Part shown: positions 37,251-48,492 of the stretch, piece by piece
Position numbering within the stretch: position 1 is the stretch's first letter
How the letters are laid out: each line of letters opens with the position of its first letter
Assembly (NCBI RefSeq): GCF_964355755.1
Contig: NC_092675.1
Span: 3,320,312 to 3,384,311 of the forward strand
Direction of reading: 5' to 3'
DNA: 64,000 bases
Origin: Antedon mediterranea
Taxonomy: Eukaryota; Echinodermata; Crinoidea; Comatulida; Antedonidae
Notes under the pieces: model-generated
What the model was told of the DNA's origin: nothing
Seen by the model: only the letters and a program-made list of their open reading frames with translations
Database searches by the model: none
Position numbers and translations under genes: made by a program

Positions 37251-37400
37251 GTTGAAACACAACATACAACCCCAAATAAGGGGGAAATGTTGAAACACTA
37301 CATACAACCTCAAATAAGGGGGAAATGTTGAAACACTACAGTACATGAACCCCAAATAAGGGGGAAATGTTGAAACACGTCAGTACAACCCCTATTAAGG
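37251..37400. repeat. 38-bp tandem repeat, about 3.5 copies
   Basis: Unit: GTTGAAACACTACATACAAC, then CTCAAATAAGGGGGAAAT; copies begin at 37251, 37289, 37327 (four bases longer) and 37369 (partial). Confidence 0.8.
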
Positions 37401-37409
37401 AGACACATT

Positions 37410-38160
37410 CTGGAATCCAAAAAGTGTCCCTTGAATAGGGTTGGCTTTAATGTTTCAACATATATTTTCTATCATTCATTTCACAGGCAGGAAATTGTCC
37501 CTTTAATAACAGGGGTGTCGTCTAAATGGGAGTGGCCCAGGAGGGAGGCTCTACTATATTATGTAATAACTAGTTTTATAAATAAAATATTGTAAAATTC
37601 AAATGTTTCTATAATATCATTGCAAAACAGTTTGGCCAGCAAACCTGCAACTATGTTACAATTAAGCATATACTGTATAAGAGATATTAGTCAATTTGTG
37701 ATACTGATATTTAATACATGATAACATACAGTAATTATAATTAATGAATTACAATCCTAATGTTTAATCTTCTCGTATTAGTATTAGCAATGCAGTCAGT
37801 GCAAACAACAAGTTTCACACATGAATTGGCTTTCAATCTATTGAATGAACACAAATTGACAATCAACACAGCTCTGCAGGTATAAACACAATGCCACTTA
37901 CGGGAACAGCAACGGTTGTAGGTGTCCATAGTCCCACGTGCTCACTTGCCATCCTCATAAATATTGTATAAATTTGTGTACAGTATTAATTATATTATAA
38001 CAGCACAAATGTATTATCAGCATGTGATGCAACCACTGGTCTTGTTCGTTTAAACGCTTTTGATTTAAAAGACACATTTTAATACTGTACTAGAATGAAT
38101 TATTAAAAAAGACAACTGAATAAATAGTGAGAATTTGATATTTTGATTTATAATAATTTA
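37410..38160. other. Intergenic; no gene seen
   Basis: AT-rich, with no supported exon or repeat boundary. Confidence 0.4.
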
Positions 38161-38164
38161 TAAT

Positions 38165-38360
38165 TGTATTTGATCAGATTTTCGCCTGATTCTCAGTGTG
38201 CTGTATCCACCAGTATCATAGGTAATTCTGTAATAATACAGTATCCCGTGTGTTTCCCATGTGATGCCTGTATCATGAAACATCAGGGGTGGGTGGGGGA
38301 GGGGTAGATATAGGTGTTCATTAGCCTTAATGTTACAGGCTCACATGTTATACTGTATCA
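38165..38360. mobile_element. Palindromic repeat family D, copy 1
   Basis: CAGTATCATAGGTAATTC, ATCCCGTGTGTTTCCCATGT and GATGCCTGTATCATGAAAC match in the same order the arms of the element at 38896-39115; the outer CTGATTCTCAGTGTGCTGTA matches TACAGCACTGAGAATAGG there in reverse. Confidence 0.6.
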
Positions 38361-38895
38361 CAGAATGTGCCTATAATACTGGGTAATTTTAGATACAGCA
38401 TCAAGAAAGTACTAAACTGATGAAATAGATTAAAATGTCCCAATATGTGTTGTCTTCTTATTTGGTGTTGCCCATGTTTTATTTTATACTGAATTATTAA
38501 GTGGATCTTCTCTGGTACAAAATAGGCCTATTGTGTAATATTGAAATTGTAGCAGATATCTTTGTTAGTCTAACAACAGATGGTAAAAAGGTCTACTGAT
38601 TTATGTCAGATTTCTGAATATTCCAAGTGATCCAACCGTCATGAAATTGCCATAACAATAATCTCTAATATTAAAAATACATCAAACAGAATTATATTAA
38701 TTCCTATTTTCATGCACAGCATTTTTCTTGTGATACAAAAATATGTGGAAATGCCTTTTTTTTTTCAATATTTAATGGAATATATCCTAATTTTCATGCT
38801 GCACTGAAAAGGCTACACATGTTTTTCCTATACAAATATAATGTGTTTTTCTTTCTGTAGTAACATAAAAATACCAGCCATGTGGTGTTTAATAT

Positions 38896-39115
38896 TGCAA
38901 TGCCAGCTGATTTTGTAAAGTATCATAGGCAACTGCTGTGATATAGCATCTCATGTGTTACAAATGTGACGCTTGTATTTTATAGTCAGTAACCTAACCC
39001 CGTAACCTTTCATGATACAGGCGTCACATGTGAAACACATGGGATGCTGTATCACCTATGATACTTGATATATATGTTGAGATACAGCACTGAGAATAGG
39101 GTAGATTTCAAACTG
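38896..39115. mobile_element. Palindromic repeat family D, copy 2
   Basis: Left arm AGTATCATAGGCAACTGCTG ... CATGTGTTACAAATGTGACG; right arm CATGATACAGGCGTCACATG ... GCTGTATCACCTATGATACT. The arms are imperfect inverted copies about 60 bp long, so this is a foldback or MITE-type element. Confidence 0.65.
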
Positions 39116-39239
39116 AGCAGCTCAATGTTAAATTCATAAAAATCAATTTAATCTTAGAACTTAATCAACTGATTTTTTTTTGTTGATTTTTTTTAGGCAA
39201 ATTGCCAAGGATAACCATAAGCAAATTCAATCACTATCC

Positions 39240-39442
39240 TTCTTAAAGGTGGCAATCCGTTCACGAGACAAACATATACACACAATGCTCTACATAAACT
39301 AAGTCTTTATTACAAGTCTTTGGGAGTGGAGTTGTAAATTGTCATTAGAAAAAATCCTGACATATGACAGGACTTGAACCCAGGACCCTTGGATTGGCAG
39401 CCAAGCATCATAACCACCAGGCCACAACTCCACTCCAATCAT
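39240..39442 (-). repeat. tRNA-derived SINE family S1, copy 2
   Basis: On the minus strand: GAGTTGTGGCCTGGTGGTTA, ATGATGCTTGGCTGCCAATC, then GGGTCCTGGGTTCAAGTCCT. Same head as 3975-4135, followed by a ~110-bp tail. Confidence 0.7.
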
Positions 39443-39449
39443 GTGCAGT

Positions 39450-40290
39450 ATCTGCCCCTGGACATTGAATTGTTTATTGATAAAAATATTTCTTCTGTAA
39501 AATAACTTATGTTAAACAGTTAATCAACTCCATGCCAAATAGGACACGACACACAAAATGGACTTGAACATTATTACCACAAAAAAACCACAAAAACTTC
39601 TCAACCTAGGGATCTCTATACGGCCAAGTTTAATTTAATTATAGTCAACCCCCCAATACCCATCTAAATGCCTGTTTTTTCACAAATTCTGGTATTCTGG
39701 ATGTGTTTTTAATGGTTAAAAACAGTTTAGAACCTTTTGGACAGCATGAAATATCCAGTTTTGTGAGAGTTTTCGGTGTTTAGAGTCTGGTATAGGAGAG
39801 CTGCCTGTAATTACCAAACTTGTACCTACAGTACACAATCTTATGAATGGCTGTGGTAGTCAATAGTATTACAGTACAACACGTTTATAATTCATGCGGT
39901 ATTAATTTATTACAATCAAGAATGACAAATGAACACATACCAAAAGATTAAATAAAAAAGAGAATAACATTCAATAAACCAAATATTTCTACATCATTTA
40001 AAAGAAAAAATGTTTTATCTATCCTGAATAATATTGTATAAAAAGGTACTAAACAACTATAGGGAAACATTTACAATGGTAAGGGGTACAATTTTAGCAC
40101 CCTAAAGTTCTTACTGAGGTACTTTTACAGAATACACCAATTTATACTAATTTCCCTTAAAATCTAATATTTTAGATTTATACAGAAAAGAACATTTTAC
40201 AGAACTTTAATCTTTTGACAATCATTGTTACACTATATTTTCTCTTGTTTTTAAAAAAATTCAGAGTTTAAATCATAAAAAATGTTGTCT
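39450..40290. other. Intergenic; no gene seen
   Basis: AT-rich, without a supported exon or repeat. Confidence 0.4.
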
Positions 40291-40297
40291 TATCTTA

Positions 40298-40453
40298 TGC
40301 TCTGTCTACATTATGTGAAAAAAATGTGATGTGCCCATATATGGACATGGTGATGTAATATCACTACCATATTTGTGCATTTCACTACCATATTTAGGCA
40401 CATCACACTTTTTTTTTTTCAAATTAGTTTGATAGTGTAGACAGAGCTTTATA
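40298..40453. mobile_element. MITE family B, copy 5
   Basis: ATGCTCTGTCTACATTATGT at the left (about ten bases of the arm are deleted) to TTTGATAGTGTAGACAGAGC at the right. Confidence 0.82.
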
Positions 40454-40459
40454 CACCTT

Positions 40460-42520
40460 TCAAATCCCTGGCAAAACTCTTAGTAGGTGTACACACACTA
40501 GGGCATTCCATACAAACACAGGTGTAGATGCTCCCAGTGTGAATGCAATATGAAAGGGTATTATTCCAATAGGTACAGCTCATTAAAAAACATTTCTAAT
40601 TTCAGATGGTAAAGTAATATTTATTATCTGTAAATACAGCAATAAAAATAATCATAAAAAAAATTACTGATTTTAAATCTTAACATATGATAAAGAAGAT
40701 TAAAAATTAATGTATTATTTTTATAATATATTCATAAACAATTTATTTCATCTCTTGATATTGACATAAAAATGATAACCAATAATTTTCTTTTTTGATT
40801 TTTATATTTTTTCTTCTGTGTGTTACCACTGCGTCGGGCCTGTTTTTGGTACCATGAAATATGAAATAAATAAAAAAAAATATATATTTAATTTTCTAGT
40901 GAAAACATGACTAATAATATGAGTTCGGTTTCAAGACTATATATATACAAATAATTAGAAGGTTGATATTGAGTATCATTGTCTGCCATATTATGTATAT
41001 AAACATATTTCTCTGAATTACAAATAGACCATAAATTTAATACATAAATTAGTAACTACTACATTTAACAGATTTACAAACAAACCTCTAGATTTAATAA
41101 TAATTGCACAAAAACAATTAATAAATTGATTGCATTGATTGAAAAATAATAAAATATTTTGAAAAGGGCACGGTTGTGAAATGAGGACACTTATTTATAT
41201 GTCACTTTTTTTTCATCCAACAGGGAGAAATTTGCCAATTACATAATGGATAAACTGAAAATTCTCATTTGAGTTGTAGGGAGTGGAGTTGAAAGAGTTC
41301 CGGATTGAACCATGGACCTTGGGATTGGAAGGCAAGCATGTTAACCACAAAGCTACAGATATAGCACCATTTTAGGTGTTGCTAAATTTTATATTTTAAA
41401 CCTTGGGTTCCTTTTAAATTTGAAAATTGAACATTTTACAGGTTTCAATAATGATATATTTGCTATACGATTGAAAACCACAATATCAATTATACAATAA
41501 TAATTATTTATAATAATAATAATAAATTCATGACAAATTGTAAAACATAATTTTTATAATACCTTTGGTATACTAATTATAGAAAAAAAAACCAATAAAA
41601 CTTAATACTTAAAATTATATTGCAACTTTATCAAAAATCTGGAATGCTATGAACACATAGAACTGTGCAAGTTCTTTAGTTAGATACAGCACTATACGTA
41701 CAGTATTAAATAAAACATTAGATAATGTATGTACAGTAGTTAATCATGATGCATTACGCTGACATCTTGTTCAGGATGTTCATTTATGGGTCAAAGGTCA
41801 TGAAATCATCAATATCTAAATGCCATGTGGTATAATAAGTTATTTATCCTGTATTACAATTCTATTATACTACTCTTCTATTGTATTTTGTCCTTAAACT
41901 TTAAAGTGGAATTATGCACATGTTGCACACCATACATGCTGTGAGCATTTATTGTACAATACATAAAAGTGTTTGTTCTACTAAGCACAATAGAATAAGA
42001 ATGTAAAAAACAGCTGCTCAACTCACAAAAAGTATTTAACTTAAACAAATCATCGTTTTGATAGTATCCCTGACTATAACAATACCAATTTAAACATACA
42101 ATTTATGAGAATATTTTGTCCAGGTGTCACATGGCAAAATAAAATGTTCTGCAAATAAGACGCAGTAAATATGTATTAATTATTAAACACGTATTTTACA
42201 ATATTAATTACTATGAAATTAATTAGCAAGATCTGTGTAAATAATTTCCTTTCTGTACAGTGAATAATCTTAAATACTGTACTTATCAAATATGATTTAA
42301 TAATAAACCTTGTTCATGCACATAGCACACTTTTTAGCATAATATAAAATGATCCATATTCCAATTCTGATTAAATTCCAATCCTGATTAAATAGTGAAT
42401 CCCTTTATCTTCTATGGTGCTCTGCTTATAATTGTACATTTAAAAAATATGCCAAAGTACTTTCTAAAGATGATAATTGGTCACGTTTTAGTCTAAAATT
42501 CTCTAGAGCATCAAATGCTT
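40460..42520. other. Gene-free AT-rich DNA with a decayed SINE
   Basis: At 41270-41370 (minus strand) a decayed S1 SINE head is visible: GGAGTGGAGTTGAAAGAGTT at one edge and AACCATGGACCTTGGGATTG inside. AAATATGAAATAAATAAA near 40860 looks like a retroposon tail. The rest is unassigned; the distal FAM174-like 3' UTR could reach this far but nothing shows it. Confidence 0.4.
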
Positions 42521-42526
42521 TTTAAA

Positions 42527-42660
42527 CTCTGTCTACACTGCCCAAATATGGTAGTGATATTCCCACATATGGTAGTGATGATGTGACATCATCATGTCCA
42601 TAAATAGACACATCACATTTTTCTGTCACATAAAGTTTGATAGTGTAGACAGAGCTTAAC
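42527..42660. mobile_element. MITE family B, copy 6
   Basis: AACTCTGTCTACACTGCCCA to GTTTGATAGTGTAGACAGAG; part of the left interior is deleted. Confidence 0.82.
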
Positions 42661-44030
42661 ACACTATATATACATAAAGAATACTGTGTATTCCATGTAG
42701 TACATTGTATACAATGCAATAATGGCAAATGGATACAGTAGTAAAAGTGTTCCTTTAAATATGTGGACTTGCTACAGTGTTAAAAATAGGTAATTTCTTC
42801 ATTAACCAACATCCGACAACTACTATACTGTAAGAAACACTATGCACTGTATAACAGGGAATAAGTAATATTAATATGAGCACAACCATCCCATTACAAT
42901 AATGTTAAAATGGTGGTTCATTCAAATGGAATAAGTACAATATGTTATTAAAATGGTGTGTTTACTATATTATAATATAATTGATATCCTTTAATGATAA
43001 TCTTTAAAAAATTTATCATCAACCTTCATGACATATTTAGACAACTTTTTCATCATTGAAATCGGAGTTTTAAAATATTTACATATAAGAAAAATCTTTT
43101 TTAATAACAAAAAAATGATTTCAACATGTGGAAATCTACCCAATAAAGAAGAAAAATTATAAATGAATCTATTTAAATAAAACTACTGTATTTATAATAT
43201 ATTTAAAGAAAAATGAACAAAATAAAGTAAAATATTGAATCTATTTCCTTGTGCAAAATTGTACTTATAATTTGTAAATTCAAAGGATTTAAAGTATAAA
43301 TGCATAATTTAAATAAGAGAACGCACCCTACAGGAAGCCTAACCCATAGGAGGATTTCTTTTGTCAGGTACTACTAGGCTACAGGACATGAAATGGCCAG
43401 GAAACCTAACCCTATTAAAGCATTATATGATGCCTAATAAGTGGGGTTCACATGGACCTCACTGTGAGGACTTAGCAAATAATGGGATCCAATAAAATAC
43501 TGTGTAAAGCCAATAAAGTACAAGTAACAACCATTGAGAAATAGTATACAAATAATGAATGTTTATGAGTGCAATGGTACAAATAATGGCACGAGGTGAA
43601 TGATGAAAGGTTATAACAAGGAACCAGGTTTGATTGGGAACTGTAGAACAGAACTACTTTGTACACCATAGATTCATATTTCTTATTTACCCTAACAGGA
43701 TTCGATGCCTAAAATCAAAACGTCCATCTGAAGATACCATCTGAAAAACTAACTTTTGATCCCTTGATTTAAACAGATTTTGCCTCCTATTTAGATGTAG
43801 ACCCTACTAATGATAATAGTAATATATTAGTAGGGTTAAACATTCAATGAATTTCTCATTTAATTAATCACTGTCTCTTGTTATCATTTACAATACATCA
43901 AGTACTCTTATTAGCATTTATAATGTGTGTAAATTGATAATTTTAATGCATCTTGGTTTGAGACGTCTCATTAACACACCTTAATTTAATACAGTAATAA
44001 TTACCTATACTGTACAAGATAAGCTAATAA

Positions 44031-44094
44031 TAAGCCTGGTATCATTAAGCCTGGTATCATTAAGCCTGGTATCATTAAGCCTGGTATCATTAAG
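44031..44094. repeat. 15-bp tandem repeat, four copies
   Basis: TAAGCCTGGTATCAT is repeated exactly four times from 44031 to 44090. Confidence 0.9.
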
Positions 44095-45015
44095 TACATT
44101 GTGTTCTTGTGTTGTATTTCATTTTACCTTAAATACAATCATTGTTTTAATTAATTCATTTATGATTTCAAATTTGAATGATCATAACAAATAATTTTGA
44201 TTACAGTATGGTGATACAGTAGCAAATATCCATAAATCTTCTGGGTCGAATGAAGAATGAATAATACTTCCATCGCGAATCTTCAAGGTTGCTGCGAGGG
44301 TGGATGTCTTGGGACGAATCTTCAGTGATTTTTTTAAGTAAATAAAAAAGTAAACACACTAAAATTTCACCTTGAATTTCATAAAATTATCTTTTCTTTA
44401 TCTAGAAAAAAAAAATCATAAAATAGTAGTTTAGTAAACATAGATTATAATAACATAATTAAATAATTAAGTAGCTACATTAAAGTATTTTTATTTTAAG
44501 ATAAAAAAAATTAAACATGAAACATTATTCAAATACAAAACAATGTATGTTCCTGGATTGTTTTTTTGTTTTTTTTACTGTAGTATATTTCCTGGATTGT
44601 ACACATCATTTATGAATAAATAGTATTCCAAAATTAGAATGAATGTGAAAAGTCAATTAAAGTCGAAAAATAATTAATTAGTAGGATACCGCGCTGGCAA
44701 TTACAAACTACACAAGTTAGTAAACACCACTGTATCATTAATGTAAATAGGTTGTTAACATTTTATCTATAAATAATGAATTCACCGTTGAAAAGGCTAC
44801 GCTTTAGTTACATGTTTAAATAAATTACAATGCCATTAATTTATGAATGTACAGTAAATTGTAAATAAACACCATTGTGGTAATGCATTATATATTGCTG
44901 TCTAACGCAGTACTAAATTGTTAGAAAAAATAAACTTATCTACTGTACCATTATTTATGGTAGTATTATTATATATTTATTTTTTGTTAATTAAATTAGG
45001 TCATTTTTTTATGCA

Positions 45016-46265
45016 TCAACAAATAAATGTACAAATAAATGTACAGATAAAAATGTACCATTTGTATCTTGAGTTGGCTTCAAACACTGTCATGTCTTCA
45101 TCATCTTCCTCTTGATCTAATGGTGCCATCTCAAGATGATCAGAATTAGTTGTCAACACTCCATACTTCCTTGTTTTTCTATTCCTCCTCAATCTGAGTG
45201 AGAAAAATAGTTAGTTTATATTACAAAAATATTTATTTAAATTACAAAATTAAAGAAGTTACTTTACATTAGAAATGGCACTTAGTACAGTAATAATTAG
45301 CACCAATAATGAAAACTAGTGTACAGTATCAAAAGCAACTTATGTCTACACATTCTTCTTTTTATTTTCGCATCACACACATGGACCCTCCCATTTACCT
45401 ACCAGTGTTACATCTCTAATTCAACAAAATAAAAAATTATTAAAGTATTAATACAGTCACAATTTTAACACTTTCATTAACTCATACGCCATTGATTGTA
45501 GTACAATCATCTGCAGTTTATTTTACCTTTTTTAGTTCCATCCCACGTTTCCTAAAAAAACATTGCAAGAAGAAATGGCACATTTTCGTTGATGCTTACC
45601 TTAAGAGAAATAAGGAGGCAAAGAGCTTTACTCGTATACTATAGGCTGCCTCCTCTCATAGTGTTTATGTGCGAGTCATATATGTTCGTTTGAAAGTGTT
45701 AAGTGTTGGGCTTGAAATACTAGGTACGTATTACAATATATTTTCTTAATTATAAATATATTATTTAACTAGAATTTAATTCACCTAATTATTAATAATA
45801 TTTTTTTTTAATATGGTACCTACATCATCCCCAGACCTACCTGATAGTTCTATAAACAAAATATAGCAAAGCAATCACAGTTATTGAAAGCAAAACAGCA
45901 ACCATTCTTTTTAAAGTGCCTTGCGATGTAATTCCATTAATAATTCCTGAGGCTGTAAAGCCTTGGTTTGATTCCTTGTTATTCTCATCTGAGTTCGTGT
46001 TGTTTTGTTTTGTAGTAGGTTTAGGCTCGGTGGAAGGGGTCGGGTGTGTGGTCTTCATGGGTACTACTGGCGCATCGTCATTATCTCGTTTATAAACATC
46101 GCGGTTAGCACGTCCATTTTCCTCCGCACCGATGTGCGACAGGCCTAACTGTTGTCGGAGGCTTAGGCCTAGACCATATTGTGTCGAATTAGTAGGTTGG
46201 ATGCACGCAAAAAAACAAAAACAACAACTAAGAAAAAGTACAAACATATATGTTAACCGTTCCAT
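45016..46265 (-). CDS. FAM174-family single-pass membrane protein
   Basis: Two coding exons on the minus strand, 46265-45841 and 45193-45016, join in phase 2 (AG|A) to give 200 residues. Order: signal peptide (MERLTYMFVLFLSCCFCFFA), a Ser/Thr/Pro/Asn-rich lumenal or extracellular part, a helix at about 119-139 (MVAVLLSITVIALLYFVYRT), then the cytoplasmic RLRRNRKTRKYGVLTTNSDH, LEMAPLDQEEDDEDMTVFEA. The juxtamembrane basic run, the YGVL motif, the LEMAPL..EEDDED block and TVFEA are the hallmarks I recall for FAM174A/B, small Golgi or plasma-membrane proteins. The frame then runs 15 residues further (RYKWYIFICTFICTFIC) than those relatives. The start at 46265 is chosen because it begins the leader; an upstream in-frame ATG at 46364 would spoil the signal peptide. 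Confidence 0.85.
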
Positions 46266-46466
46266 CTCAATTATAACGGTAATATTATGAAAAACGAAAG
46301 TAAATACGTGATTTTTCTTCAACCAGCCAGATGGCGAAACAATTTCACAGGCTATTAAATCCACATCTCTCTTTTATTGCAATAGCGCCACCTAGCGACA
46401 ATAAACATCACATGATGAGTACATGACGCAGAAGTACACGTACACGTACTGTAGTAGTAGTTAGTA

Positions 46467-46492
46467 GGGGGAGGGGGGGGGGGGGAGGTGGG
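46467..46492 (+). promoter_or_regulatory. G-run tract upstream of the FAM174-like gene
   Basis: An almost uninterrupted G tract (GGGGGAGGGG then GGGGG, AGG, GGG) lies about 200 bp upstream of the FAM174-like start. It could form a G-quadruplex and may mark the promoter; no functional evidence can be read from the sequence. Confidence 0.4.
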
Positions 46493-46499
46493 AGAGATA

Positions 46500-47335
46500 C
46501 ACCACCTACTAAAGATGATGCCACAATCACATTTTAATTAATATTCATACGAATTTAATCCAATCGTCTTTTTTAGTTTTACCATTTGTTCAGTACAAGG
46601 GCCAACTCCATAGAATAGTAATAAATATATAAACAAGAATATTTCTTACAAAAAACGCTGCTCGCTTATCTTTACTCCATGTTGTTATTGCTAAGGTCAA
46701 GTCTGGGGGTCACTTCATCACGCCTAGATACTTCAAGTATCCTATTACAAACAAAAACTTCAATGGACTGTTTTGATAATAATTCAATGATTATCTGACA
46801 GCGAATTATATCATGGGACTCATAAATACCAGAATGCTTTGGGATTTGTCGTTAGACTCTTTTCTCAGCCGTTTTTGGATTCAACAGGTGGTACCAATAA
46901 ATTATAGTGGAGTTTCCATTTTAACAAAAATGTCAAAGTGTAGTACTATAAAGCTGCTTGATTTCATCTAATGAATGAGTCATCTCGTGTGACGTAGCGG
47001 GCTAGAGCAGCAGCGTGAAAAGATAAACGGGAAATTCAACATGTGACCATGAGAATATCATCATGGCATTCATTAGATCTACGTGTCTACAACAACATGG
47101 AAACAAATAGATCATGTATTTAACGTATAGAACTACTACTAATAAAATGCAGTGACTTATTTTTATTTTATATCACTCTGATCCACTAGCACCAAATTGG
47201 GTCCACTGAGCACAGTGTATTAACATAGGCCTACGAATAAATATACAAACTTAGTGACAATTTATCTGTGCTCCACGTGCGCAAAATTTGGTCCACACAC
47301 ATAAATATCATATTAACCTTGTTAAAACCAAATTG
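46500..47335. other. Divergent intergenic region; no gene seen
   Basis: Lies between the divergently oriented FAM174-like gene and the nucleoplasmin/BEN gene. It holds two copies of a weak phrase (CCAAATTGGGTCCAC, CAAAATTTGGTCCAC) that recurs at about 48210. Confidence 0.4.
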
Positions 47336-47337
47336 AC

Positions 47338-47600
47338 CAGTTAGCTCAGTTGCCTGTGCGTCGTGTTGACAATACGTATGTCGTGGGTTCGATTCCCACG
47401 CTGATCGGTGGAATAGAGTTAAAGGTATGCGACCAACTGTGTTTGGAGTTCATAGAATTATACGTCTTTCCACCACACATCATGAGGCGACAACAACAAT
47501 GCATCTGATGATGTGCTGGAAACGACCCCAAAAGGCTGTGGCAGGGCCTTAGTGCTGAGGCAGGGAGAGCACATTTAACATCTTTTTTTTTAATTTTATT
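47338..47600 (+). repeat. tRNA-derived SINE family S3
   Basis: The head GTTAGCTCAGTTGCCTGTGC (A box) ... GTGGGTTCGATTCCCACG (B box, perfect T arm) is followed by ~180 bp of unrelated body. The acceptor arms pair only with G-T and mismatches and the anticodon arm has a 5-nt loop, so a SINE is preferred over a tRNA-Val-like gene. Confidence 0.6.
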
Positions 47601-47619
47601 TTTTTTACCACCCTGCATT

Positions 47620-48400
47620 CGATCTCGTAAATGTTATGTTTGCCGCCCTCAATTTTAAAAGAAATTAAATTTATATCATCGCAGGTGTACGAAACGGTTT
47701 GGTATGCCGTGCGTTGTTATGCAATGGTTGTGCAGGTGTAGTGGGAAAGATGGTATTGTTAGTCATTCGCGGTCAACACGCCACACTGTTAAATTTTGAT
47801 TTTGTTAATCAATGTTGCTACATTGGTAGCGAAATGTCCGATTCATGCAAGATATTGTATTGTAATACTATGAATAAACGTTTATGGATAGGCCTAGTTG
47901 GTGTGTATGGCCGCACCGTCTCAGAATAAACATGTTTTAAACAGATAGTTTGTCTCCGAACCCGTCTCCGAAGGTTTTTGTATGGGGTTAATGGAGAGTG
48001 AAATAATATCAAATATAGAACATTTTTTTTTGCAAAGATGCCGATTTATAGACCAATTTCGAAGCTTATTCCGCCGCCGGGTTAGGCCTTTAGAGGCATA
48101 TATGAAGTTGAGTTATGATGTCGCGTCTGGATATTTAAAATTTTATTATAATTATCATAGGTGATTATGTATAGTAATAAGTATAAGTGCAATTCTGGGC
48201 TCCACCGGTGCCAAATTTGATCCACTGGACCAGTTTCCGTAGTACTATTTCTATTTCTGAAGAAATAAATGTATAAATGACGCTGCGTAGAGAAGTAGAC
48301 AATTGCATGCTCCATCGTCAGAATATACCTCAATTTGTTACCGGTTGAAAGTTTTCGTGTTTGCCGCCCTCTATTTTAAAAGGCGCTCATTTTTTGCTCA
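47620..48400 (+). other. 5' flank of the nucleoplasmin/BEN gene with a repeated motif
   Basis: The phrase GTTTGCCGCCCTCAATTTTA at about 47639 recurs as GTTTGCCGCCCTCTATTTTA at about 48360, about 130 bp upstream of the first coding exon. Short frames here have no recognised domain. The promoter is expected near 48300-48480; no TATA box is evident. Confidence 0.35.
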
Positions 48401-48492
48401 CAGCACGCATCATTTTTCTCATCACGCACGGAAAACCTCACACACAAGCGAGTCAGAATCCCAAATAGATTGAGCAATTAAAAGAAGAAAAC

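Noticed and set aside
44201-44340. Possible further 3' exon of the FAM174-like gene
   Set aside because: A GC-richer patch, but no acceptor/donor pair gave a sensible continuation of the frame.
47338-47410. Possible tRNA-Val-like gene
   Set aside because: The T arm and B box are perfect, but the acceptor stem has mismatches, the anticodon loop is too short and a repeat-like body follows; treated as a SINE.
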